Assembly (NCBI RefSeq): GCF_026262505.1
Contig: NC_067203.1
Span: 24,967,411 to 25,031,410 of the forward strand
DNA from: Trichomonas vaginalis G3
Lineage: Eukaryota > Parabasalia > Trichomonadida > Trichomonadidae
Direction of reading: 5' to 3'
Length of the DNA stretch: 64,000 bases
This document shows, piece after piece, positions 46,272 through 55,998 of the stretch; position 1 is the stretch's first letter, and each line of letters begins with the position of its first letter. Under the pieces are notes generated by a model. That model searched no databases. It was not told the DNA's origin and saw nothing but the letters and a program-made list of their open reading frames with translations. The position numbers were made by a program, and so were the translations under genes.

Positions 46272-47839
46272 TTATTCCTCACTGTCGTCCGTAGCTAAGT
46301 TATAGTCATCTAATCTTATTATTGGGATTCCATTAGCACGCACCTGAATGGCAAAGCAACAATCCCTCATAAATCCAATAAGTGGCTTTGGTACGTTTTC
46401 AGTTGCTAGTTCAATAGGTCCTTTAACAGACAATTTGTATGTTATTGGAGCAGTAGATGTTTGACCTTGCTGGAAGCAAAAGTCCACTTCTGTTGGAAAA
46501 CCACATAAGAAATGTGTGTTGTCATAGCTATCCATTTATGTTCCACACTACCCATCCACAATGACCTCATAACATCTTCATTAAATCCTATCATATCATT
46601 GTTTGTATTGCAGGCGTTCGCAACCATTTCATAAAATACAGGTCCATATGATTTTTCAGGTTCTGCAGGCATATTTCCATAAGCTCCCATGGAAAGCTGA
46701 AGATATTTAAACTTAGGGTTCTCAAAATTAACATAATAGTTGTCTTTCTTTCTAAATAGTGCCCAAATACTTTTAACATTAATAGGCGTATAAGCTGCTG
46801 TAAATGTTGCACTTGAAACTATCTGTATTCTTTGAGAATGAACCGTCCATAGGAATCCAATCCATAACTTTAACAGGAAAACAAAAGCCTCGTTTGTATA
46901 ATGTTCTACAAGTTCTGTATAAATGTTAGGGTCTAAAGAGAATGACTTTGGATGAATGAAACATTCATTAAAATCCATCTTGTTCGAAATAGTTGCTGGT
47001 TTACAGTTGTAATAGTAACTGTTCCACTAGCTTTACTGCCTTCGTTATCATAGTGAATGGTTCATTCCATGGAACAAATTTATTTGTCGGTGGATTTGAA
47101 TCTGAAGCAAATGCAACTTTAAGAGTTGGATTGAAAGCAATGATATCATTTACAGATATAGATGTGCATTGTAAGGCGTCGCTACTGAACTTTACTTTAA
47201 GCTGAATGTTTCCTGCAAAAGCTGGAATAAATCGAATAGCTTCTAATGGAAGGAATCTTCTAACAGGAATTCTTAAACGAAGCTTAAAATCAAATGATTT
47301 TCCTGCTGTAATTGGACCACTAACAATTTGTCCTGTTCTGCATGTTCCCGAATGACTCCATACATCTTCATGTCGAGTCTTTGAGAAAACATCTACTTTT
47401 TTATTTGTTCGGTAGTTTGTGAGTTTGAAGTTATATATGCTTCTTCTCTTGCGTTGTCTTGAGAATATACGATACGACCATTTGCAAGGATTTGATATCC
47501 AGCAACTGCATAGAAAGCGTCATCGAAACCAATCCAAAATCCTGGTGGGTTTGTTTTATTGGAACCTGAACCAATTTCTTTATCTACAATAAATTGACCT
47601 TCCATTTTATACGTAATGAATGTATTGTAAAGGTCCAACATATTTTCACCAGGAGGTGAGAGATTGAATGTTACCCATGTGTTATCTTTAGCAGTTCCAG
47701 GTTGTGATGGAATCTTTGCGTCAGAATATTTTCTATTAGTGTCACCAATTTGAACTGCATTGTCTATGATATCGAAATATGAGCGAATCTGATGAATATG
47801 CTCTGCTGGAGTAAATTCGTTTAACTGTTCGTTCTGCAT
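46272..47839 (-). pseudogene. Maverick major capsid protein, lineage B, frameshifted
   Basis: About 520 codons in at least three frames: 47393-47839 (starts MQNEQLNEFTPAEH, with LYNTFITYKMEGQFIVDKEI), a middle part at about 46985-47395 (FDFKLRLRIPVRRFLPLEAI, FAGNIQLKVKFSSDAL) and the end at 46272-46978 (YLQLSMGAYGNMP; IGFMRDCCFAIQVRANGIPI). Size, beta-strand pattern and synteny fit a double jelly-roll Polinton capsid protein. It has little resemblance to the capsid gene at 35113. Frame changes are near 47395, 46980 and 46500. Confidence 0.55.
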
Positions 47840-47871
47840 GTATTTACTTCAGATAAAAATATCTATTTACT

Positions 47872-48209
47872 TCATATTCTCACTCTTCTTCTTGGTATTC
47901 GTGGTGGAAGTTGTTTCTTGACATTTTCAATGAACTGTACATTCTCTTTTGTCTCAACTTCTTTCACTGGCGGGTCAGGGTTCTTTGACTCGGTTTGTTT
48001 TTTCAATGAAATTCACGAACTTTGCAATAAGCTCTTGGTTCGTTATTGAAAGTACATCTGGCTTCTTTTCTTCTTGTTCTTTTGGTGGCTCAGTTTGAAC
48101 AGAAGGTTTTATATGGGCTTCGTGGACTTCACCCTTGTCATGCACCTTAATGTTGTCGCTCTCTGTATTCGCTAATGGAACCTTTCTTTTTCTTACGTAT
48201 ATTTACCAT
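47872..48209 (-). pseudogene. Basic Pro/Glu-rich small protein, frameshifted
   Basis: About 112 codons from an ATG near 48209 in shifting frames. A basic start (MVNIRKKK) is followed by PLANTESDNIKVHDKGEVHE, then KPDVLSITNQELIAKFVNFI, and an end rich in Pro and Arg (QLPPRIPRRRVRI). Two frame changes are needed. It is possibly a DNA-condensing virion protein, inferred from its basic ends only. Confidence 0.4.
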
Positions 48210-48346
48210 CTTTACTCTGACTTACGTAATAGAAAGGATGTTGTATTCCTCTTGCGTCATTTAATATAATAGACTCTTCGTTCTGATTTTGACAAGCTCA
48301 TTTTACATCGGTTAAAGTTTTAATTTAGTTTTTTATCTACAGTCAA

Positions 48347-48620
48347 ATGACTCAGACAAGCCCTACGGACAAGACCCAAGGGGTCATAGATGTTGAAGCA
48401 TTGAAGAAAGAAATTCGTGAGCAAATTTTATCCGAACTGAAGGAACAAAAACAAGAACAAAAGCCAGAGAGACCAAAGAGAAAACTTAGTGAAAAACAAC
48501 TAGCTGCATTAGCTGCTGGAAGACAGAAGAACCCACGTTTGCTGGCGAAAAAAGCTAGAGAAGAAGCAAAAGCAAAGGAAGAACAAAAAGCAAGGAAGCT
48601 GAAGCAAAGAAAGAGTAAAT
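48347..48620 (+). CDS. Lys-rich basic helical Maverick protein
   Basis: The open frame from ATG 48347 runs to 48703. The credible protein probably ends near 48620, because the downstream gene starts at 48643 in another frame. Residues 15-45 are charged helix (EALKKEIREQILSELKEQKQ), then KRKLSEKQLAALAAGRQKNP, followed by a Lys/Ala/Glu-rich helix. The KLSEKQLAALAxGR segment resembles DNA-binding tails in virus-like elements. A small hairpin, GACCC-AAG-GGGTC (48373-48385), lies in the coding sequence. It diverges from the minus-strand genes to its left. Confidence 0.5.
48373..48385. repeat. Mini-hairpin (half of a twin element)
   Basis: GACCC-AAG-GGGTC is a perfect 5-bp stem with a 3-nt loop. 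The preceding GCCC-TAC-GGAC is an imperfect second stem with one mismatch. It lies in frame within the gene at 48347. Confidence 0.55.
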
Positions 48621-48642
48621 GGTTTATTTTTATCCAAACTAA

Positions 48643-49540
48643 ATGTATAGACAAATACCTTTATCTGTTGCGTTCAGTAGTGAAAACCCTGACGTCAAAA
48701 TAAGGGAACAGAGTAACGTTTAAGTTTCCAACAGACTGGATTGTGAACATAAATGAAGAGAAGTACATTGGCATAACATCTATGTATATAACACGTGCTT
48801 TCAGAAAGGTTGACTTTATACTTCAAGTCGAGATAGAAAATGACGAACAGTCTTTAAGCGCCCAAAACATTCACATATACAAATACTTTAAAGACGATAC
48901 AACATTGTTGCAATGTATGATTTCATTTAATGAGATGTTCGAGAAAAAGTTCAACATTGAAGTACAAACTTTACAGCCTTTACGTGAGTTTCTTGCACAA
49001 CTGAAGGAAGAAGGTAGTCAGCCACAACTTATAGACTTTCATTATGAATTAATGAAAATGAAGATGGAACACATGACTGTCAATTCATTGTATTCTCACC
49101 ATTCAATGAAGTCGCTAAAAGAAAGAAAATCCATTACGTATAAGGTTTCAAATCTCTGAACCCAATGATGATTTTAAGAATGTTTTCAATTATGATGCAA
49201 TGCTTCCGAGGAAAAATGAATTTTCAAAGATTGTAACACCTGGCATTTGGGATAGAAAGCAAGCAATACTTTACTCTAATATAGCCAAAGGCGTTGAAAA
49301 TGAGTTCATTTGGTCATACAAGAACTTCACCACTTCTAACCCTAAATACTATAATTAACTGGCTTCAATCGTGAGTTTTGGATAAATGTTCTCCACTCAT
49401 GACCATAAATGTCCAGTGTTCTTGCTCCAGATGGGAAGGACTGTCTCTACATTGAAGCACAACTCTTAAACTCTACATCGCAGTATTGTAAAATCTACGC
49501 TAGCTTTATTTTTATCACGAATGACCTCATTGCTGACAAA
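48643..49540 (+). pseudogene. Maverick virion-type protein, frameshifted
   Basis: It probably starts at ATG 48643 (MYRQIPLSVAFSSENPDVKI), changes frame near 48723 and continues as KFPTDWIVNINEEKYIGITS through the open frame to about 49100. It shifts again to FQISEPNDDFKNVFNYDAML and VTPGIWDRKQAILYSNIAKG, and a last part after 49358 (GKDCLYIEAQLLNSTSQYCK) ends near 49540. About 290 residues. The beta-rich C-terminus and position between capsid and polymerase suggest a minor capsid protein, but no family is certain. Confidence 0.4.
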
Positions 49541-49545
49541 AATAA

Positions 49546-49568
49546 CCGCTAGCGGCAAGGGCGAAGCC
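49546..49568. repeat. Twin mini-hairpin element (tandem copy 1)
   Basis: CCGC-TA-GCGG (49546-49555) and GGC-GAA-GCC (49560-49568). Same unit as the next copy but with single bases lost. Confidence 0.7.
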
Positions 49569-49603
49569 ATGACCTCATTCATCCTCATTGCTGACAAAAA
49601 TAA

Positions 49604-49628
49604 GCCGCTAGCGGCAAGGGCGAAGCCC
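49604..49628. repeat. Twin mini-hairpin element (tandem copy 2)
   Basis: The 12-bp palindrome GCCGCTAGCGGC (49604-49615) is followed by GGGC-GAA-GCCC (49618-49628). Copies 1 and 2 lie within a direct repeat of about 58 bp that starts TTGCTGACAAAAATAA and ends CATGACCTCA. Confidence 0.8.
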
Positions 49629-52600
49629 ATGACCTCAGAACTTCAACTTACGAATAAAGCTTGTTTTAGTCGTTATTGAAAAGTTGAACTTTTCAGCAAA
49701 GCAGTTGACATGACTTACATAAGTCGAATGCAATCTCTTGACCATCATAAAGTGCTTTGTAAAGTTTCATTAAACTGAACTCAGAGTCTTTGTCATATGT
49801 TCCAACAGGTATGTGAATGTTCTTATCTTCATTGTAATAGCATTGTATAGCTTCAGGAAACATTTCATTAGCGGTTAAAGCAATAACATTCTTCACGCCT
49901 TTCATTCTGCAGTGAAATGCAACTTCATTTAAATCGTTAGTGAGTAAGTCTATGTAGGTCTTCTTTCCACAGAAATACTTTTATAAGTAAACTTTGTTTT
50001 CCAGGTGTTATTTCTGCAAAGTCGCTATGAAATTGACCAAGGTTCTTTCCTATAAGTTCGCGACCATATCTCTTCTTAAACTCTGCTGCAAGCTTTGGTA
50101 TGTCTTCATTATATAAGTGCATACTGTCGGTATCCTGGTAAAAGATTTGAAGACCATATCTTCAGCAGTACAGAATACTTCATTCATAATACGTTTTGAA
50201 CATAGACAGATATTAACACCAAGTGGAGAAGTTAAAGTGTTGCAAATGCTTTTCGTTAGCTTGAAAATAGTTTTATCTGAACCATCCAAACCTTCGAACT
50301 TCACTATATGGTTGTATTTCTTATAGCATATCTTATAGCATCTTTGTCATTTACTATGGTTTATTTTTGACTCAATAGGAGATAGAATAGTTTTGCATAA
50401 ATGCTGTTCAGAATGAGTTTTTATAATTTCTTGTAATGGGTTCCTTCTTTCTTATACTTTAACCTTAACTCAAACAACTTCTTTACTTCATCTCTTATTC
50501 TCATATCTCTGTTTCCATCGTAATAGTATCCTTGCAACACTTCACATTTGACCTGATATTTTATGAGGTCTTGTAATGTATATGGTCAACATACATGAGA
50601 CAGCAAGTGTTTGAACTTCTTGGAACGTTAAGTTCTGGATTTAGTTCGGGTCGCAAACTATTAAATGAAGGTCTGGGTATACCAATCTCTGTTATCTTAA
50701 TGAGAACAAAGAAGCCAGACATAAACTTTTCACCAATGGGTTCCTTTTGGTCATCATCGAATAAATGTCTCATGAGATACTCTGTGCTTAACATTTCTTC
50801 CTTCAATACTTTTGGAATACCTTCTAAAGTATAAAGTCTTGCTATAGCTGAAGGATATAATGAAACAGTGTCGAAGTCAGCAATGAGTTTCTTTTTGCTC
50901 TTTTGTTTCATGTTATCTGACAACATACATCTTCCACCTTGAATGCATCTCGAAATAAATTCTCTTGGTTTATTTGAGAGGTCATAAAGATTTCCATTCG
51001 GGAAGTATACTCTGTTCTCAAACAATTTGTTAGCAATAGAACAAATACTAACGTAGTCATAAACGTTTAAATCAAACTCTTTCAATAAGTCATTGCGGAA
51101 CTTTACAAAACCTTCTCTTAAAATTCTTACATCTTGTTTGCAGTAAAACGTGCTATATTTTTCTAAGTCGAAGTGGTTTTCATCTATTCTGCAACCTTTG
51201 ATGGAATCTATGTTTTTCATGAATGTATCTGCATCATGGATAAACTTACATGCTTCAGAAATGACACCAGTTCTGTTGTCATTTGCTAACAAAACACTGC
51301 TGTAGTAGTTATATGGAAATACTTCTTTCGGTCCTGTTTGTAAGTTAAACATAGCAGGAAATAGTTTAAGCTTCTTATTTATAACACTGTAAGAGTCTTT
51401 TATAATAATTGCCCGTCCTTTATATAAACCAGTTATTTGCATTGTTCGTGAACCTTTAATGATGGGAGTTCCTTTCACTTCTGTCATGTGTCTTAAGATG
51501 AAGTTTATGTCATAACTGAGGTTGTGGAAATATATTAAACTCTTGTCAGGAAGTCTTTCCAAAAATTCTGTTGCACAGTTTTGACCCCAAATGCTTTCAC
51601 TCACTGAACCATCTTCACTGTCATAACAGATGTTAAAAGCTTTATGAAAGCCGTCTGTGCTACACTCAAAGTCAGCAAAGAAAACGTGCTCAGGAATGAA
51701 TTTACATTTAGCTTTATTTACTTCTTTTGACTCTGCTTTCTTCTTCAGTTGTACACAATACTTTGGAGCATATGTCAAATCTTTAAATGGTGCAAGGTTC
51801 TGTTTATATAAGTCAGTAGTATATGTGAAAAGTTCTCCATAAGAAATAGGTTCGAAATATTTGCACTCCCACAATGTTTTCATAACATCCCATAGCGGTG
51901 TTGTTCTATCATAACGAACTACATATTTATCTTCTCTCTTTGTATAAATCTTCATCTGTTTCTCAATGTTCATTCCACCACACTCCTTCAAGATTTCTAT
52001 ATAGTTTCGAATGAAGTATGTTGTCATTGGTAATCTTTCATTTAGCATGTAGTGGTCTTCAACAAGAAGTAAGTCAATAGTTCTAACAGTTTCGCATTCT
52101 TTTGGTATATATCTCTTTATTTCATTATGTCTTGAGTCATTGAAATAACCAATGGTAACATTAAATGCTATACCTGTTGAATCGAAATTTCTTGTACTTT
52201 ACTTTGAGGAAAGTCTCTAACACGAATGACTTCTCTCATGTGGTCAATAGTTTCTTCATTTACTCCAGCCTGAATGCAAGCATAAACGAAACAATTGTCC
52301 TCTGTCATAAGTGTTGCAGTTCTTTTGTTCAGTTCATTGAAGATTTGGTAGCGTTCAAGATTTATAGGTAATGTGCAAAGATACTTCCAGAACTGACCGC
52401 TTCTCTTCTTATAAAACTTCTTTTCACCATTATCTTTCCAAAAGCTTTCTATAAGTGCTGGGTTTCCTGTTTGCTTAAGAGCTTCCAAAATGGCTTTCTG
52501 GTCATTTGTCAGTGTGCTTTCATCTCTATATGGTCTCTTTTTTGGTTTGCCTTTCTTTACATCTGACATCGTTAAGCCTTCATATTCTGTTAAATCATAC

Positions 52601-53085
52601 ATCTTTATTTCGTAAGATTCTTTATGTTTGTCAAGAAGAAGTCATAGTGCATTTCAACAATACCTGCAGCATTTGCTTCTATCTCTGATATAAAGTTCTC
52701 CTTCAAGAGCTGATGTAGTAATGTTCCAATATTATTGAGGTTTAACGTAGAACATTCATACTTTCCACCAAGTTTATAACATACCATCCATCTCTGTTGC
52801 GAGTTTATTTTAATTTTCTCTAAGAGTCTCATGAAAACCTTACCGAAATGTTTGTGTAAGTAGTCTCTGTTTGGTTCATCTAAAGCTTCGATGTTAAAGT
52901 CAATGAGTCTATTGCCTGACTTCACATTTCTCTTCCTATTCTCTTCATCTTTCTTTAACCATCTCTCACCTTCTTTTGGTTTGTCGTCAATGGAACGAAT
53001 GACATCGTTAGCTTTGCGAACTTGTTCTATAGCACTTTTAAACATCTCTCTTCTCTGTTGTTTCAGTGTGTCATCTCTCTTTCGT

Positions 53086-53215
53086 GTTTCACCAACGTTT
53101 GCATTTGTTATGTCAAACATCTCTCTTCTTACTTCATGAGGTACAGCTCTTCTTGTTTCACCAACGTTTGCATTTGTTATGTCAAACATCTCTCTTCTTA
53201 CTTCATGAGGTACTG
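53086..53215 (-). repeat. 63-bp tandem duplication in the polymerase N-terminus
   Basis: Two adjacent units of about 63 bp each encode VPHEVRREMFDITNANVGET. The second polymerase copy also has both units (about 63432-63560), so the duplication predates the segmental copy. Confidence 0.85.
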
Positions 53216-53269
53216 AACGTCTATGATATAAGTCAATAGCAATGTCATTTAAAGGAAATGCTCTTGCAT

Positions 53270-53295
53270 GGACTTCGTCCTCGCCGCGTTGCGGC
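53270..53295. repeat. Twin mini-hairpin element inside the polymerase gene
   Basis: GGAC-TTC-GTCC (53270-53280) and GCCGC-GTT-GCGGC (53283-53295). It is read in frame on the minus strand as part of KPQRGEDEVHA. The second polymerase copy has it too (about 63616), with bases missing. Confidence 0.8.
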
Positions 53296-53553
53296 TTTAT
53301 GAACTCATGAATTCTATCATAACTTATTGCACCATTATAGTCTTTAATGAAGTCAGCGAGTGCTTTTTTGTTTGTTGCGTAATGCTTTGCAACATCTATA
53401 TTAGCTTCTGTAAGAAGTTGTTTTATTTCCGAGTGTTCTAACTTAGACAACTTCCGATACATCTTTAGTAGGAAATAAAAAAATATTTTTTGAAAAAATT
53501 AGATTAGATTTTTTTTAAGTTATTTTTCAAAATAATTTAATATTTTTATTTTA

Positions 53554-54027
53554 ATGAAACACATGCAAGATTGCAAGTTCTTTTCATACAATGCTCTCGC
53601 TACTGCCATCAAGAATGAGTTCAATAATGCTTCAAACGTTAATGTTATCTTTAACAAGAAGTTTGTGAAAGAATCTAAGTTTGGTCAGTATGTCAGACCA
53701 TTAGCTATCGTCATTGACCGCAAACGTTATACTTCACAAGAGTTAGCAGTAGTTTTGAAACAAAAGGGTTTCTTCGTGAATGTCAAAGATACACACTATA
53801 CTGTCATAAAGAACTCCAACATTGACTTCTTCAGTATTGCTATGAATCTTTCCGAACAGAAAGAATATAAGAAGGGTGAAACATCTGTGAAATATTATCC
53901 TTCATCTCTGAAGACAATAACGAACAAAGATGTTATACAAAAGTTCTTACCAAAGGTTGAAGAAGCTTCAATTGACATTGACGAAGGAAGTGAAATGGTT
54001 GAAGAAATTGACCCTGAAGCTATTTAA
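53554..54027 (+). CDS. Unknown Maverick protein, 157 residues
   Basis: Intact. It starts MKHMQDCKFFSYNALATAIK; the middle is basic and strand-rich (VIFNKKFVKESKFGQYVRPL, VIDRKRYTSQELAVVLKQKG), and it ends in an acidic tail (ASIDIDEGSEMVEEIDPEAI). The basic core plus acidic tail would suit a nucleic-acid-binding protein such as an SSB-like factor, but no family is recognised. It is transcribed divergently from the polymerase, with a leader of about 90 bp between them. A partial copy with indels begins at about 63897. Confidence 0.6.
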   Translation: MKHMQDCKFFSYNALATAIKNEFNNASNVNVIFNKKFVKESKFGQYVRPLAIVIDRKRYTSQELAVVLKQKGFFVNVKDTHYTVIKNSNIDFFSIAMNLSEQKEYKKGETSVKYYPSSLKTITNKDVIQKFLPKVEEASIDIDEGSEMVEEIDPEAI

Positions 54028-54043
54028 CCAAAAATATATTTTT

Positions 54044-54079
54044 GGTGAAGAGGTGAGATATCACCTGTTTTTTCACCTC
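54044..54079. repeat. GGTGA...TCACC stem-loop spacer motif (site 2)
   Basis: GGTGAAGAGGTGAGATATCACC is followed by TTTTTTCACC. The core hairpin is GGTGA-GATA-TCACC. It lies just after the stop of the 53554 gene and is followed by two 24-bp minisatellite units (about 54088-54135). Confidence 0.7.
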
Positions 54080-54131
54080 ATTCTCTCTTCGTTAATGTTG
54101 TCGTGACTTCTTCGTTAATGTTGTCGTGACT

Positions 54132-54959
54132 TCATTCTTCCTCTTTGAAGTTATCGAAATATTCTGTTATTTTTTCCTTCAGTAATGTTAAGTCTTCTTT
54201 GAAGGTAAGTATTGTGCAACCTTTGATGTCATAGTGTGTTTGAGGAAGAGTATTTTTGACAATTTCTTTTATTTGCTCATTCGGTGTCATTGAAATCGGT
54301 AAGTTTTCACGATAGAACCAGTTTCTGTCAGATTTATATATTTTAGCAAGGTCGTAAAAGCTTTTGTTGTTTCTTCTGACTAAATGCAACATAACCATAT
54401 CTCTATCTTCTTCTTTCTCCAACTCTTCAGTATAAATCATATACTTATAACTCTTTTCCTTTCCTTTTGGTACTGAACGTGGTATTCTTTTCTGTATGCT
54501 TTTGTCTTTGGATTCAATGACTTCATCTTTTGCTTGAAGTTTCTTTTCCATCTCTCCACGTTCTGCTTTATATAGTTCATCTAACATCATGAAAATATAA
54601 CAAGCATAACGAGGTGAAGCCCACATTGCTACAGCATTTACTAAAAGTCTATGAACATAATAACCTTTCAAACCAGGTGCCAAATTCTTGCGATTTTCGT
54701 ACGGAATCTCTTCCCTCGGTTTTCCGAGGGAAGCAATCATATGAGGAAATTCTTCTAAAAGTTCTTTTGCCTGTTGGTTTTCAAACCAATGATATGCTTG
54801 CTTTGTAGAACGAAGAGCGTTCATTATACTTTGCATTTGATACATATCATCTTTGACTGAACGAATGAGTCTCAATTGTTTGTTATATTGTATGTATTCG
54901 TATTCTTCATTTATGGCTTCATGAACGATAGCAGTTGTTGTGTTCTCTAATGTTGACAT
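54132..54959 (-). CDS. KilA-N domain protein with DUF3627-like C-terminus
   Basis: 275 residues, intact. The N-terminal half fits a KilA-N DNA-binding domain: STKQAYHWFENQQAKELLEE, then LKGYYVHRLLVNAVAMWASP and RYACYIFMMLDELY (family GTYVHPxLxxHxAxWxSPxFA). After a helical linker, the part around YKYMIYTEELEKEEDRDMVM and HLVRRNNKSFYDLAKIY resembles the C-terminal module (DUF3627 or similar) of viral KilA-N/BRO proteins. Such proteins are common in large DNA viruses and mobile elements and probably regulate transcription or replication. A 10-bp hairpin with a TTTT loop (54710-54733) is embedded in the coding sequence. Confidence 0.75.
   Translation of the reverse strand: MSTLENTTTAIVHEAINEEYEYIQYNKQLRLIRSVKDDMYQMQSIMNALRSTKQAYHWFENQQAKELLEEFPHMIASLGKPREEIPYENRKNLAPGLKGYYVHRLLVNAVAMWASPRYACYIFMMLDELYKAERGEMEKKLQAKDEVIESKDKSIQKRIPRSVPKGKEKSYKYMIYTEELEKEEDRDMVMLHLVRRNNKSFYDLAKIYKSDRNWFYRENLPISMTPNEQIKEIVKNTLPQTHYDIKGCTILTFKEDLTLLKEKITEYFDNFKEEE
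54710..54733. repeat. 10-bp perfect hairpin within the KilA-N gene
   Basis: CTTCCCTCGG-TTTT-CCGAGGGAAG. GC-rich and in frame (encodes part of SLGKPREE on the minus strand). It is longer than the twin mini-hairpins and single. Confidence 0.85.
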
Positions 54960-55066
54960 TACTGTTCTTACATACAGGATAAAAAAATAAATAAAATAAA
55001 AACTAACTTTATTTTTTCTGAGATAAACACTATTTCTTCACAACATTAAATTTTATCCTGTATGAA

Positions 55067-55441
55067 ATGACTTTAAAAAGATTATTGACTGACTTCGAAT
55101 ACTATCTCATTGACGCACTGACAGACCCTCAAAACTGTGTTGAAAGTTCTTTAAGCTTTAAGATTGAAGGTACGACGCATTTTGTCTTCACTTACGTATT
55201 GAAAGAATATGACCGTTATCATAACGAAGTGAATCAAACACTAATAAAATTTGTAGATAAAAAATTGGTTAACAATGAATATTTTAAACGTGAAGACCCA
55301 AACACTGCTGGAGATGATGAAGAATACAGACAAGTTATTGAAAAAAATAACGCAAGATTAGATGCAATAGAAAAGAAGTTTAATGAATGTCTTACAAACA
55401 CGTATGAATATCTTATGCAGTGGGAAGCCAGATGGAAATAA
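55067..55441 (+). CDS. Unknown Maverick protein, 124 residues
   Basis: Intact. It starts at ATG 55067; an upstream ATG at 55062 gives only a two-codon frame overlapping it. The protein is helical and acidic in its second half (REDPNTAGDDEEYRQVIEKN, ARLDAIEKKFNECLTNTYEY). No family is recognised. It is transcribed divergently from the KilA-N gene and followed by the tRNA-like sequence. Confidence 0.55.
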   Translation: MTLKRLLTDFEYYLIDALTDPQNCVESSLSFKIEGTTHFVFTYVLKEYDRYHNEVNQTLIKFVDKKLVNNEYFKREDPNTAGDDEEYRQVIEKNNARLDAIEKKFNECLTNTYEYLMQWEARWK

Positions 55442-55482
55442 ATTTACGTCAAATATGCAATTTATAAAATCTTATGTCGACA

Positions 55483-55555
55483 GGCTACGTAGCACAGTGG
55501 TCTAAGGTGGTGTTATGGAGGGGTCAAGGTCTGTGGTTCGAACCGCGACAGCGCC
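55483..55555 (+). tRNA. tRNA-like sequence with A and B boxes (degenerate)
   Basis: A 73-nt span has an A box (TAGCACAGTGG, 55490-55500) and a B box (GGTTCGAACC, 55535-55544) at normal tRNA spacing. The acceptor ends pair only partly (GGC with GCC plus the closing G-C). The D stem has about 3 pairs, the T stem TGTGG/CCGCG pairs around a loop of 6 rather than 7, and no clean anticodon stem is visible. No anticodon can be assigned. It is probably a tRNA-derived remnant that may keep Pol III promoter function. Confidence 0.45.
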
Positions 55556-55620
55556 GTATTTTCTTATTTTCTTTATTTGTCTTGTTTGTCGTGAATAAAA
55601 AGTGTCATAAAAGTGCTCTA

Positions 55621-55685
55621 TCTTCCACGGGAATAAATAAAAAATTTACTTTATTTCTTCTTTATTTCTTTGTTCCCGTGGAAGA
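55621..55685. repeat. 13-bp inverted repeat with 39-nt spacer
   Basis: TCTTCCACGGGAA (55621-55633) pairs with TTCCCGTGGAAGA (55673-55685). The loop is T- and A-rich. It lies about 65 bp downstream of the tRNA-like sequence. Confidence 0.8.
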
Positions 55686-55796
55686 AGGGTTTTGCTGTTT
55701 TTTCTCAGCCGAAATCAATGATTTTTTCATTTTTGGAATCCTTAGCGAATGAGGAATCTTTTCTCTCGTGGAAGCTTTGACCTAAAATATAATTTA

Positions 55797-55998
55797 GGTG
55801 AAGAGGTGAGATGTCACCTGTTTTCTCACCTCTTTTTTCACCCTCGTGACTTTGTCATAACTTCTTCGTAAATGCTTTGTCATAACTTCTTCGTAAATGC
55901 TTTGTCATAACTTCTTCGTAAATGAGTGTAAATGACCAAAAATATATTATAGGTGAAGAGGTGAGATGTCACCTCTTTTTTCACCTAATTTCTCACCC
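55797..55998. repeat. Two GGTGA...TCACC stem-loops flanking a 25-bp minisatellite (sites 3 and 4)
   Basis: Stem-loop 3 is at about 55797-55843 and stem-loop 4 at about 55952-55998; both have the core GGTGA-GATG-TCACC. Between them (about 55856-55930) lie three units of about 25 bp containing TTTGTCATAACTTCTTCG. The block is immediately upstream of the second unknown-protein gene. Confidence 0.75.

Larger units (their letters stand above)
49693..53462 (-). pseudogene. Maverick protein-primed DNA polymerase B, frameshifted
   Basis: About 1,250 codons from ATG 53462 to 49693. The N-terminal part (52605-53462) has a tandem duplication (two copies of VPHEVRREMFDITNANVGET). Then come 52168-52602 and the long open frame 50561-52048. 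Exonuclease motifs are FFADFECS (Exo I), FHNLSYDINFIL (Exo II) and YCKQDVRIL (Exo III). Motif A is DFDTVSLYPS near 50870, and motif C, YQDTDS, is near 50140. Motif B lies in the frameshifted stretch near 50420. This set defines family B, protein-primed type. Frame changes are near 52610, 52150, 50560, 50300-50120 and 49930. The second copy at 60571 reads through some of these, so several may be sequence errors. It replicates the element. Confidence 0.82.

Noticed and set aside
53022..53216. Plus-strand repeats LSSYFMRYSSSCFTNVCICY
   Set aside because: This is the antisense of the tandem duplication in the polymerase N-terminus, not a gene.
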